The notes under the pieces: generated by a model
What the model was told of the DNA's origin: nothing
The model's input: only the letters and a program-made list of their open reading frames with translations
Database searches by the model: none
Source of the DNA: DASQJL01 sp036380835
GTDB taxonomy: Bacteria > Eisenbacteria > RBG-16-71-46 > SZUA-252
Reading direction: 5' to 3'
Assembly: GCA_036380835.1 (NCBI GenBank)
Contig: DASVDZ010000017.1
Location: forward strand, 40,151-104,150
DNA length: 64,000 bases
Translations under genes and position numbers: made by a program
In this document: positions 23,788-32,257 of the stretch, one piece after another
Position numbering within the stretch: the first letter of the stretch is position 1
Layout: each line of letters begins with the position of its first letter

Positions 23788-26700
23788 ATGTCCGATATCG
23801 CCAACAATCCGAGCACGCTGAGCCTTCCGTTCCTCGAGGCGCTCTACGCGGAGTATCTTCGCGACCCGGCGGCCGTTCCGCCCGAATGGCGCCGGTATTT
23901 CGAGCGGATCGCGGAATCGAACGGCTTCGCGGCGAACCCGAGGCTCTCGCCCAGCTTCGCGCGGCGGGCCCTCTACGGCCCCGTGGCTTCGGGCGCCGGC
24001 AACGGCTCGCGCGCGAACTCGCTCATCGCGGGCGCCGAGATCGAGCCTTCGTTCGTCCTGCCCGAAGCGGGAGCGCCGGCTTCGCGCACGGCCCGGAGCC
24101 CGTTCGTCGCGCCGCAGACCGCCGCGGGAGCCGCGAGCGCCTTCTCGTTGATCCAATCGTACCGCGCTCGGGGACATCTCGCCGCCCGGATCGATCCGCT
24201 CGGCGCGCCGCGCCACGAGCCACCCGATCTCGATCCGGCCTTCCACGGATTCACCGAAGCCGACCTCGATCGACCCGTCGCCGATGCGTTCCAGGGCCGG
24301 GTCCCGGCGACGCTGCGCGAACTCCACGCCACGCTGCGGGCCGTCTACGCCGGACCGATCGGCGTCCAGTACATGCACCTCCACGACGTCGAGATGCTCC
24401 AGTGGCTGCAGGAGCGGATCGAGCGGCCGCCGGTTCCGGAGGCTCCGCTCCCGCCCGAGCACGAGCGGCGCGTCCTCGCGCGCCTCACCGAGGCGGCCAT
24501 CTTCGAGGAGTTCATCCAGAAGAAGTACATCGGGTCGAAGTCCTTCTCGCTCGAAGGCTCGGAGGCGCTGATTCCCCTCCTCGACACGGCGATCGAGACC
24601 GCCGACGCGGAAGGGGTGCGCGAGGTCGTGATCGGCATGGCGCACCGCGGGCGGCTCAACGTCCTCGCCAACGTCCTGGGAAAGGAGCCGCGCGAAATCT
24701 TCCACGAGTTCGAGGACTTGGACCCGGAGCTCTACCACGGCCGCGGCGACGTGAAGTACCACCTCGGCTACAGCAGCAACCGGAAGCTTCCGTCGGGGCG
24801 GGAGATCCATCTCTCCCTCTGCTACAACCCGAGCCACCTGGAGTTCGTCGATCCGGTGGCGGTCGGACGGCTCCGCGCGAAGATGGACCACGTCGGCGAC
24901 GCGGAGCACGAGCGCGGCGTCGCCTTCCTGATCCACGGAGACGCGGCCTTCGCGGGCGAGGGAATCGTCCAGGAGACCCTCAACCTGAGCGGGCTCCCCG
25001 GCTACGAGACGGGCGGCACGCTCCATATCGTGGTGAACAATCAGATCGGGTTCACGACGCTCCCGAGCGACGGGCGCTCGACGCCCTACGCCTCGGACGT
25101 GGCGCGCATGCTCCAGATCCCGATCTTCCACGTGAACGGCGAGGAGCCCGAGGCGGTCGTCCGCGCGGTCCGCCTGGCGATGGAATTCCGGCGCCGGTTC
25201 CGGCGCGACGTGGTGCTCGACCTCTACGGATACCGCCGCCACGGCCACAACGAAGGCGACGAGCCGGCGTTCACGCAGCCGCTCCTCTACGCCGCGATCG
25301 CGAAGCGCCGCCCGATCCACGAGATCTACCGCGGGCGACTGATCGAGGCGGGGCGGATCACGGAAGCGGAGGCCGACGCCGTGGCGGCGCGCGTGCGCGC
25401 GACGCTCGAGGAAGAGCTGAAGCTCGCGCGCACCGTGAAGCGGACGGCGCTGCCCGACGCCCCGAGCGGCGTCTGGACCCGCTATCGCGGCGGCCGCGAC
25501 GCCGACGCGCCCGTCGTGGAGACTGGCGTCCCCAAGGAGCGCCTGACGGCGCTCCTCGAATCGCAGACGGTGCTCCCGCGGGGCTTCACCCCACACCCCA
25601 AGATCAAGCGCGGCCTCGCCCAGCGCCTCGAGATGGCGCGCGGGGAGCGGCCGCTCGACTGGGCGGCGGGCGAGGCGCTCGCGTTCGCGACGCTGGCGGT
25701 CGAAGGACACCGGATCCGCCTCTCGGGGCAGGACACCGAGCGCGGCACCTTCAGCCACCGCCACGCCGTCCTCCACGACGTGAAGACTGGCGAGCGATAC
25801 ATGCCGCTCGCGCACCTCGCCAAGGACCAAGCCCCGGTCGAGATCTGGAACAGCCCGCTCTCCGAGGCGGGGGTGATGGGCTTCGAGTACGGCTACAGCC
25901 TGGAGACGCCCGACGGCCTCGTCCTCTGGGAGGCCCAGTTCGGCGACTTCATGAACGCGGGGCAGGTGATCATCGACCAGTTCCTCGCGAGCGGCGAGGA
26001 GAAGTGGCGCCGGCTCTCGGGGCTCACGCTGCTCCTGCCGCACGGCTTCGAGGGGATGGGGTCCGAGCATTCGAGCGCGCGCATCGAGCGGTTCCTCCAC
26101 CTCGCCGCGCGCGACAACATCCAGGTCGTCTACCCGTCGACCCCGGCCCAGTTCTTCCACCTCCTCCGCCGCCAGGTGAAGCGGCCGTGGCGGAAGCCCT
26201 TGGTCGTGATGACGCCGAAGAGCCTCCTCCGCCATCCGGCTGCGGTCAGCCCGCTCGAGGCGCTCACGGCGGGCCGGTTCGAGCGCGTGCTGGGCGACGC
26301 CGACGCGACGCCCGCGCGGACGGAGCGGATCCTCCTCTGCGCCGGGAAGATCTACTACGAGCTCTCGGTGACGCGGACGGCGGAACGGGAGACGACGACG
26401 GCGATCCTCCGTCTCGAGCAGCTCTACCCGCTGGCCGACGAGACGCTGGGGAAGGCGCTCTCCGCCTACCCCGAGGGGACGCCGGTGCGCTGGGTGCAGG
26501 AGGAGCCGGCGAACATGGGCGCGTGGCCGTACTTGAGGGCGCGGTTCGGCGAGCGGCTCCTCGGCCGTTTCCCCTTCTCGGTCGTGAGCCGTCCGGCGGC
26601 GGCGACGCCGGCGAGCGGCGCGGCGAGCAGCCACAAGATCGAACAGGAACGGCTGCTTTTGGCGGCCTTCGACAAGGAGGTCGCGACGCATGGCGGTTGA
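23788..26700 (+). CDS. sucA: 2-oxoglutarate dehydrogenase E1 component
   Basis: A 970-residue thiamine-diphosphate enzyme that decarboxylates 2-oxoglutarate and passes the succinyl group to SucB lipoate. The N-terminus LPFLEALYAEYLRDPAAVP is the E1o assembly helix. Further motifs: MAHRGRLNVLANVLGK, HLGYSSN, CYNPSHLEFVDPV, GDAAFAGEGIVQETLNLS (ThDP/Mg site), NNQIGFTT, and the transketolase-type centre RGTFSHRHAVL with GFEYGYSLE. The C-terminus RWVQEEPANMGAW is typical. ATG at 23788 follows GGAAGCGAG; the frame is open well upstream but without homology. It overlaps sucB by 11 bases. Confidence 0.96.
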   Translation: MSDIANNPSTLSLPFLEALYAEYLRDPAAVPPEWRRYFERIAESNGFAANPRLSPSFARRALYGPVASGAGNGSRANSLIAGAEIEPSFVLPEAGAPASRTARSPFVAPQTAAGAASAFSLIQSYRARGHLAARIDPLGAPRHEPPDLDPAFHGFTEADLDRPVADAFQGRVPATLRELHATLRAVYAGPIGVQYMHLHDVEMLQWLQERIERPPVPEAPLPPEHERRVLARLTEAAIFEEFIQKKYIGSKSFSLEGSEALIPLLDTAIETADAEGVREVVIGMAHRGRLNVLANVLGKEPREIFHEFEDLDPELYHGRGDVKYHLGYSSNRKLPSGREIHLSLCYNPSHLEFVDPVAVGRLRAKMDHVGDAEHERGVAFLIHGDAAFAGEGIVQETLNLSGLPGYETGGTLHIVVNNQIGFTTLPSDGRSTPYASDVARMLQIPIFHVNGEEPEAVVRAVRLAMEFRRRFRRDVVLDLYGYRRHGHNEGDEPAFTQPLLYAAIAKRRPIHEIYRGRLIEAGRITEAEADAVAARVRATLEEELKLARTVKRTALPDAPSGVWTRYRGGRDADAPVVETGVPKERLTALLESQTVLPRGFTPHPKIKRGLAQRLEMARGERPLDWAAGEALAFATLAVEGHRIRLSGQDTERGTFSHRHAVLHDVKTGERYMPLAHLAKDQAPVEIWNSPLSEAGVMGFEYGYSLETPDGLVLWEAQFGDFMNAGQVIIDQFLASGEEKWRRLSGLTLLLPHGFEGMGSEHSSARIERFLHLAARDNIQVVYPSTPAQFFHLLRRQVKRPWRKPLVVMTPKSLLRHPAAVSPLEALTAGRFERVLGDADATPARTERILLCAGKIYYELSVTRTAERETTTAILRLEQLYPLADETLGKALSAYPEGTPVRWVQEEPANMGAWPYLRARFGERLLGRFPFSVVSRPAAATPASGAASSHKIEQERLLLAAFDKEVATHGG

Positions 26701-27934
26701 GCTGCGGGTTCCAGAGGTGGGCGAGTCGATCACCGAGGTGCAGATCGGCGCGTGGCTCAAGTCGGAGGGGGAACGCGTCGAGCGGGACGAAGCGGTCGTC
26801 GAGATCGAGTCGGACAAGGCCACCCTCGAGCTTCCGGCGCCCGTCGCGGGAACGATCGAGAAGGTGCTCGCGAAGCAGGGCACCGTCGTGAAGGTGGGCG
26901 ATCTGATCGCGACGCTCACGGAGGGGAAGGCCGCCTCGGGGAACGGCGCTCCGGCCAAGGCGGCGGAAAAGGTCCCGGCGGCACCCGCGGCGCCAGCGGC
27001 ACCCGCGCCGGCGGCGGCCAAGTCGGCTCCCGCGCCTCCGCGAGTGATGCCCGCCGCCGAGCGCCTCCTCGCCCAGCACGGGCTGGCGGCGGAGGCCGTG
27101 CCGGCGACCGGACCCGGCGGCCGCCTGCTCAAGGAGGACGTGCTCACCCACCTCGCGCGACGCCCGGAGGCGGGTGCCGCCCTCCCGGCGGTGCCCGCGG
27201 CGGGCGAGGGAGCTGGCCCCGCCGAGGGAGAGGGACCGGCCGAGGAGGTCGTGCCGATGAGCCCGTTCCGCGCGCGGATCGCCGAACGGCTCAAGGAGGC
27301 GCAGAACGTCGCGGCTCTCCTCACGACGTTCAACGAGATCGACATGTCGGGCGTGATCGCGGTCCGCGAGGAGCTGCGCGAGGCGTTCCAGGAGCGCTAC
27401 GGGGTGAAGCTCGGCTTCATGTCGTTCTTCGTGAAGGCCACCGTCGACGCCCTGATGCGCTTCCCGCAGGTGAACGGCGAGATCCGCGGCAAGGAGATCG
27501 TCTACAAGAACCACTACGACATCGGCATCGCGGTGGGCGGCGGCAAGGGGCTGGTGGTCCCGGTCCTCCGCGGCGCGGACCGGCTCTCCTTCGCCGAGAT
27601 CGAGCTCTCCATCGCCGACTTCGCGCAGCGCGCCAAGGACAACAAGCTGAACTTGGACGAGCTCAAGGGCGGCACGTTCACCATCTCGAACGGCGGCGTC
27701 TACGGCTCGCTCCTCTCGACCCCGATCATCAATCCGCCTCAGAGCGCGATCCTGGGCCTCCACGCCATCCACAAGCGACCCGTCGCGGTCGACGATCAGG
27801 TCGTGATCCGTCCGATGATGTACGTCGCGCTCACGTACGACCACCGGCTGATCGACGGCCGGGAGTCGGTGACCTTCCTGCGCCACGTGAAGGACCTGGT
27901 CGAGCGCCCGACGCGCATGCTCCTCGGAATCTGA
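26690..27934 (+). CDS. sucB: 2-oxoglutarate dehydrogenase E2, dihydrolipoamide succinyltransferase
   Basis: A 414-residue E2. The N-terminal lipoyl domain has VEIESDKATLELPAP with the lipoylated Lys43; an Ala/Pro-rich linker (residues about 85-115) leads to the E3-binding domain (MPAAERLLAQHGL to LLKEDVLTHLAR, about 119-160); a second linker leads to the catalytic domain with MSPFRARIAERLKEAQN, FTISNGGVYGSLLSTPIINPP and the catalytic DHRLIDGRE near the C-terminus. A single lipoyl domain, as in enteric SucB. The start overlaps the sucA end by 11 bases, and the stop is 1 base before the lpdA start. Confidence 0.96.
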   Translation: MAVELRVPEVGESITEVQIGAWLKSEGERVERDEAVVEIESDKATLELPAPVAGTIEKVLAKQGTVVKVGDLIATLTEGKAASGNGAPAKAAEKVPAAPAAPAAPAPAAAKSAPAPPRVMPAAERLLAQHGLAAEAVPATGPGGRLLKEDVLTHLARRPEAGAALPAVPAAGEGAGPAEGEGPAEEVVPMSPFRARIAERLKEAQNVAALLTTFNEIDMSGVIAVREELREAFQERYGVKLGFMSFFVKATVDALMRFPQVNGEIRGKEIVYKNHYDIGIAVGGGKGLVVPVLRGADRLSFAEIELSIADFAQRAKDNKLNLDELKGGTFTISNGGVYGSLLSTPIINPPQSAILGLHAIHKRPVAVDDQVVIRPMMYVALTYDHRLIDGRESVTFLRHVKDLVERPTRMLLGI

Positions 27935-27935
27935 C

Positions 27936-29327
27936 GTGCCCGCGAACCGGCACGATCTGCTCGTCATCGGGTCCGGACCCGGCGGCTACGTCGCCGCGAT
28001 CCGCGCCGCGCAGCTCGGCATGGACGTGGGCTGCGTCGAGTCGGATCCCGCGCTGGGCGGGACCTGCCTCCGTGTGGGCTGCATTCCGAGCAAGGCGCTG
28101 CTCGAATCGAGCGAGCGCTATCACGAAGCGAAGGACGCGCTCGCCCCCCACGGGGTCCGCGTCGCCTCGGTCACGCTCGACCTGCCGACCATGATGAAGC
28201 GGAAGGACGAGATCGTCCGCGGGCTCACCGGCGGCGTCGCCATGCTCTTCAAGAAGCATCGGATCGCCCGCTATGAAGGACGGGGCCGGATCGCCGGCCC
28301 CGGGCGCGTCCTCGTGGAGGGGGGACCCGCGCCCGCCGAGATCGAGGCGAAGCACATCCTGATCGCGACCGGAAGCAAGTCGGCGCCGCTGCCCGGCGTC
28401 GTCGTGGACGGGGCGCGGGTCGGCACGAGCACCGACGCCCTCGCCTACCCCGAGGTGCCGCGGCGCCTCGTCGTGATCGGCGCCGGCTACATCGGACTCG
28501 AGCTCGGGTCGGTCTGGCTTCGGCTGGGCGCGACCGTCACGGTGCTCGAGTACCTCGACCGGATCCTCCCGGGGATGGACGCCGAGATCGCCTCGGAGGC
28601 GCTCAAGCTCTTCAAGCGCCAGGGAATGGAATTCCATCTCGGGCGGAAGGTCACGGGGGCGACGGCCACGAAGAACGGCGCCACGGTGACGTGCGAGGGG
28701 ATGGAGCCGATCGAGGCGGACCGCGTGCTGGTCGCCGTGGGACGCGTGCCGAACACCGAAGGCCTCGGGCTCGAGAGCGTCGGGATCGAGACCGACGAGC
28801 GCGGACGGATTCCCGTGGACGAGGCCTATCGCACGCGCGCCGAGGGGATCTACGCGATCGGAGACGTGATCGGCGGCGCGATGCTCGCGCACAAGGCCTC
28901 CGAGGAGGGCGTCGCCTTGGTCGAGCGGATCGCCACCGGATACGGCCACGTGAACTACGACGCCGTACCGGGCGTCGTCTACACCCAGCCCGAGATCGCC
29001 GCGGTCGGCCGGACGGAGGAAGAGTTGAAGGAGGCGGGCACCGCCTACCGGAAGGGGGTCTTCTTCTTCCGGGGAATCGCCCGCTCTCGCGCCTTGGGCC
29101 AGATCGACGGCCGCGTGAAGATCCTCGCCGACCAAGCGACCGACCGCATCCTGGGGGTGCACATCATCGGGCCCCGCGCGGGGGACCTCATCGCGGAAGC
29201 CGTCGCCGCCATCGAATTCGGCGCGACGAGCGAGGACCTCGCCCGAATCTGCCACGCCCATCCCACGCTGGCCGAGGCGGTGAAGGAAGCCGCGCTGGCC
29301 GTGGACGGACGTCCGATCCACGCGTGA
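27936..29327 (+). CDS. lpdA: Dihydrolipoamide dehydrogenase (E3)
   Basis: A 463-residue flavoenzyme that reoxidises dihydrolipoamide with NAD+. FAD motif LVIGSGPGGYVAAIRAA at the N-terminus; redox disulfide in GGTCLRVGCIPSKALL; NAD motif VVIGAGYIGLELGSVW; FAD motif AEGIYAIGDVIGGAMLAHKA; and the C-terminal dimer motif CHAHPTLAEAVKEAAL with the catalytic His-Glu pair. GTG start at 27936, just after the sucB stop, implies tight coupling. The last of three genes, so the cluster makes a complete OGDH complex. Confidence 0.96.
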   Translation: MPANRHDLLVIGSGPGGYVAAIRAAQLGMDVGCVESDPALGGTCLRVGCIPSKALLESSERYHEAKDALAPHGVRVASVTLDLPTMMKRKDEIVRGLTGGVAMLFKKHRIARYEGRGRIAGPGRVLVEGGPAPAEIEAKHILIATGSKSAPLPGVVVDGARVGTSTDALAYPEVPRRLVVIGAGYIGLELGSVWLRLGATVTVLEYLDRILPGMDAEIASEALKLFKRQGMEFHLGRKVTGATATKNGATVTCEGMEPIEADRVLVAVGRVPNTEGLGLESVGIETDERGRIPVDEAYRTRAEGIYAIGDVIGGAMLAHKASEEGVALVERIATGYGHVNYDAVPGVVYTQPEIAAVGRTEEELKEAGTAYRKGVFFFRGIARSRALGQIDGRVKILADQATDRILGVHIIGPRAGDLIAEAVAAIEFGATSEDLARICHAHPTLAEAVKEAALAVDGRPIHA

Positions 29328-29375
29328 CCGTCGCGGCGGGACGCGGCACCCGCCCCGGCGCCCCGGCCGCGGCGA

Positions 29376-32216
29376 CTACTTGAGCAGGATCAGCTTCTTG
29401 GCGTCGTGGAAACCGGTCGAGGTCTCGATCCGGTAGAAATAGACGCCGCTTCCGAGCCGCCCGCCGGCGTCGTCACGACCGTCCCACTGGACATGGTAGT
29501 CGCCCGGCGCGTGCGGGGCGTCGATCAGCGTCCGCACCAGGGCCCCGCCGGCGTTGAAGACCCGGATGGTCACCTTTCCGGGCGCCGCGATCGAGTAGCG
29601 GATGGTGGTGCTCGGGTTGAACGGATTCGGCGCGTTCTGGAGCAGCGAGTTCCGGATGGACGGCGCCTCCGAGGCCGGATCGCCCTCGACCGCCGACGGC
29701 GTGTAGCAGGCCGCCTCGTGGAAGTAGTCCTGCAGGATCGCGCGGGCCAGGAGCAGCCGCTCGCCCCCTTCGACGACGTCCCCGAACGTGAAGCCCATCG
29801 TGACCGACCGGGCGCTGTCCGAGCCGAACGAAACGTACTTGCGCGCGTAGCGGATCGCCGCGGCGTAGGAGTTCGGATAGGTGAGCAGGGTCCCGGAGCG
29901 CGAGCCAGAACCGGTCGCGTAGTTCGAGAGGCCGATCAGATCGAACCGGTCGATGATCGGGCAGTCGCCGTTCACGTGGAACGAGCGGCCGGCCGCCGGC
30001 CCCCCCAGGACGCCGCGCACCAGCGGCACGAGCGAATCCTGGGGGACGCTCTCCCAGACGTCCCGGAGATATTGCGCGCCGGCGGTGAAGGCGAGGAACG
30101 CGTTGTAGTCGGCGCCGTTGATGATGAGATCGTACGCCACGTTGTCGCCCGCGATCAGGAGGTTTCGGTTCTTCCCCGACTGCTGGATCCAGCCCTGGAG
30201 GAGCGCCTGGTCGCTGGCCCGGAGGGAGAACTGGCTCAGGTCCCCCGCGTGCCAGACGATCGTCGAGTACTGGAGGAGCGTGTTCACGCTCTCGCCGGGC
30301 CAGTTGTAGGGATCGGTGGAGGCCGATCCGCCGGGCGTATTCCCGATCCCGCTCGACGGCGCGTTCACGTCCCATTCGTCGAACTTGTAGCCGAGTCCGG
30401 CCAGCGCCTCGGCCCAGTAGTTCCTGTCTTCCCGATTCAGGAAGTTGTCGACGTAGAGGATCGTCGAGAGGCTGTCCGTGCACCCGAGCGCCGGGTTCGT
30501 GGGCATCTTCACGGGGAGGATCGACGCCGAGAAATAGGTTCCGTCGGTGAAGGCGCCGGCGGGCAGATAGGCGGTCTCGTCCAGGCTGTCGGTCGCCGCG
30601 AAGTAGTACTCCATGGTCGTGTTCGACGGATAGACGATCGGCGGGACGTCGGCGTAGCGCATGCGCGGCAGGGCCGGCGTGGACGGCAGGAGCGGCGTCG
30701 TGTTCCACGACCCCCCGTTGAATCGATAGTACATGAAGCCCGACTTGTATCCGCGAGACGTCGAGACCTCCACCGCCGAGCTGTCGCCGAGCGGCGTGTT
30801 GAAATTGTCGTCCTTGAAGAAGGCCGTCGTGTGGAAGGTGTCGTTGAACAGATCGATGTCCCGCTGGAGGATCAGCGGCGGCGCGTCCGCGACCACGCCG
30901 ATCGCCACGTTGTCGAAGAAGGTGTAGACCCCGCCGGGCGTCGATTGCCCCTCGCAGTAGATGGTGGAGTAGTCGGTCAACCCGAGCTCGAACTGGACGG
31001 AGTCCTTCCCGGCGGCTCCCGGGAGCGGGACCTTCTGGCGGGCCCAGTCCTTCGTCGACCCGTAGTAGAGGAGCCGGGTCGGGTCGGTCCATTCACTCCA
31101 GTCGGGATCCCCCGCGTTCCGCGTCCGGAAACGGACGTGGTAGTAGTAGCAGGCGTAGAGCGGCAGGTTTCGGTAGACGTCGAACGCCGCGAAGACATCG
31201 GACGCCCTGTTGATGAAGACGGGCGGGGTGTGGAGCAGGTTGTCCATTCGGGGGACCACCGATTGGGAGACGGGGTCCCAGTCGGTCCAGACGTTGGTTC
31301 GGTTCGTCGTGCAGACGTCCTCGGTGAACACGTTGGACGCGATCGAATAGTAGTCGCCGACGGGGGGGAAGATCGACGCGACCCACGTTCCCGGACCGTG
31401 GTCGCAGTCGTCGAAGAAGCGAAGCTGGGTCCCGGCCTTGACCGTGATGTTGTCGATGAACCATCCGTCGCCGTTGTAGAGGCCGTCCTCGGACGAATAG
31501 GCGACATCGCTCGTGAAGGTGAATCGGAACCCGACGACCGGGTGGGACCCCGGCGGGGGGTTCAGGTAGTACTTCGCCCGGATCGAATCGGGCAGCGTGA
31601 CGGCGAACGTATCGCACGCCCCCGAGTTCGGCACCTTGCCGGTCAACGTCGCGAGCGGCGTCCAGCCTTCGTCGATGTCGTAGACCTCGAAGTAGCCGTA
31701 GTCGTAATTCGGTTCGGCGTTGAAGCGCTGCCTCCAGGAGATTCGAACGGTGGAGTTCTTCGGGATGCTGTCGAGCCAGACCGAGTTGCTGAGGTACTGG
31801 GTCCAGCTGTTCTCGTAGCCGGCCCGGTTGGTGTCGTAGATCCAGCTCGAGTCGATGCGACCGCACCACCAGGAGGTTCCCTGGCACCCCATGAACGTGT
31901 CGAGGTGCCACGCGGTCGGCCGCTCGGAGTTGTCGACGTGCGTCCAGCCGCCCTGATTGTTGATCGTCAGGGCGTTCAGGCTGTCCTGGAAGACGACGAC
32001 CTCCTCCAGGGGGGGCGCGGCGAGGTGCGGGCGGCGGGTTCGGAGGCCGTTCGGATCAGGGACGGAAAAGACGGGGATCTGCTCGCGCACGACCCCCCGG
32101 TCGAGCGGGGGTGCGGCGGAAGCGGCGGCGCCCGATCCATCGGTGGAGGCTGACGCCACCGACGCGGCGAGACCGAAGCAGAGGGAGCATAGGCTCAGGA
32201 GTATGCGGTTCGCCAT
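29376..32216 (-). CDS. Large secreted protein with C-terminal FlgD/type IX-like sorting domain
   Basis: A 946-residue exported protein (signal peptide about residues 1-24, ASVASA). It holds beta-sandwich modules resembling those of immune-inhibitor-like secreted proteins: a DNRSWTQY region, GDGWFIDNITVKAG and GVYTFFDNVAIG, typical of jelly-roll MAM-like folds. Residues about 590-780 contain ILYVDNFLNREDRNYW and GDNVAYDLIIN, a possible Rossmann-like domain. The end is NAPNPFNPSTTIRYSI...GSGVYFYRIETSTGFHDAKKLILLK-like, the FlgD Ig-like/type IX sorting tail seen in FCB bacteria. No protease HExxH site is found. It has its own near-consensus promoter just upstream. Probably a surface or extracellular protein. 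Confidence 0.8.
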   Translation of the reverse strand: MANRILLSLCSLCFGLAASVASASTDGSGAAASAAPPLDRGVVREQIPVFSVPDPNGLRTRRPHLAAPPLEEVVVFQDSLNALTINNQGGWTHVDNSERPTAWHLDTFMGCQGTSWWCGRIDSSWIYDTNRAGYENSWTQYLSNSVWLDSIPKNSTVRISWRQRFNAEPNYDYGYFEVYDIDEGWTPLATLTGKVPNSGACDTFAVTLPDSIRAKYYLNPPPGSHPVVGFRFTFTSDVAYSSEDGLYNGDGWFIDNITVKAGTQLRFFDDCDHGPGTWVASIFPPVGDYYSIASNVFTEDVCTTNRTNVWTDWDPVSQSVVPRMDNLLHTPPVFINRASDVFAAFDVYRNLPLYACYYYHVRFRTRNAGDPDWSEWTDPTRLLYYGSTKDWARQKVPLPGAAGKDSVQFELGLTDYSTIYCEGQSTPGGVYTFFDNVAIGVVADAPPLILQRDIDLFNDTFHTTAFFKDDNFNTPLGDSSAVEVSTSRGYKSGFMYYRFNGGSWNTTPLLPSTPALPRMRYADVPPIVYPSNTTMEYYFAATDSLDETAYLPAGAFTDGTYFSASILPVKMPTNPALGCTDSLSTILYVDNFLNREDRNYWAEALAGLGYKFDEWDVNAPSSGIGNTPGGSASTDPYNWPGESVNTLLQYSTIVWHAGDLSQFSLRASDQALLQGWIQQSGKNRNLLIAGDNVAYDLIINGADYNAFLAFTAGAQYLRDVWESVPQDSLVPLVRGVLGGPAAGRSFHVNGDCPIIDRFDLIGLSNYATGSGSRSGTLLTYPNSYAAAIRYARKYVSFGSDSARSVTMGFTFGDVVEGGERLLLARAILQDYFHEAACYTPSAVEGDPASEAPSIRNSLLQNAPNPFNPSTTIRYSIAAPGKVTIRVFNAGGALVRTLIDAPHAPGDYHVQWDGRDDAGGRLGSGVYFYRIETSTGFHDAKKLILLK

Positions 32217-32228
32217 CGGAACCTGCCT

Positions 32229-32257
32229 ATTATACACCATCTTGCGGCCGATCGCAA
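32229..32257 (-). promoter_or_regulatory. Near-consensus promoter of the secreted protein gene
   Basis: Reading on the minus strand, TTGCGA (32257-32252), a 17-base spacer and TATAAT (32234-32229) lie just before ATG at 32216. The -10 is perfect and the spacing is optimal. Only 12 bases separate -10 and start codon, so the 5' leader would be about six bases, close to leaderless. The promoter begins immediately after the stop codon of the acyl-CoA dehydrogenase gene. Confidence 0.65.

Noticed and set aside
22195..27345. Open frame of 1716 codons on the minus strand running through the aldehyde dehydrogenase and opposite sucA and sucB
   Set aside because: Only the part 22195-23559 is a gene. 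The rest is the antisense of sucA and sucB, open because high-GC codons on one strand leave few stops on the other; its translation is Arg/Glu-rich low complexity.
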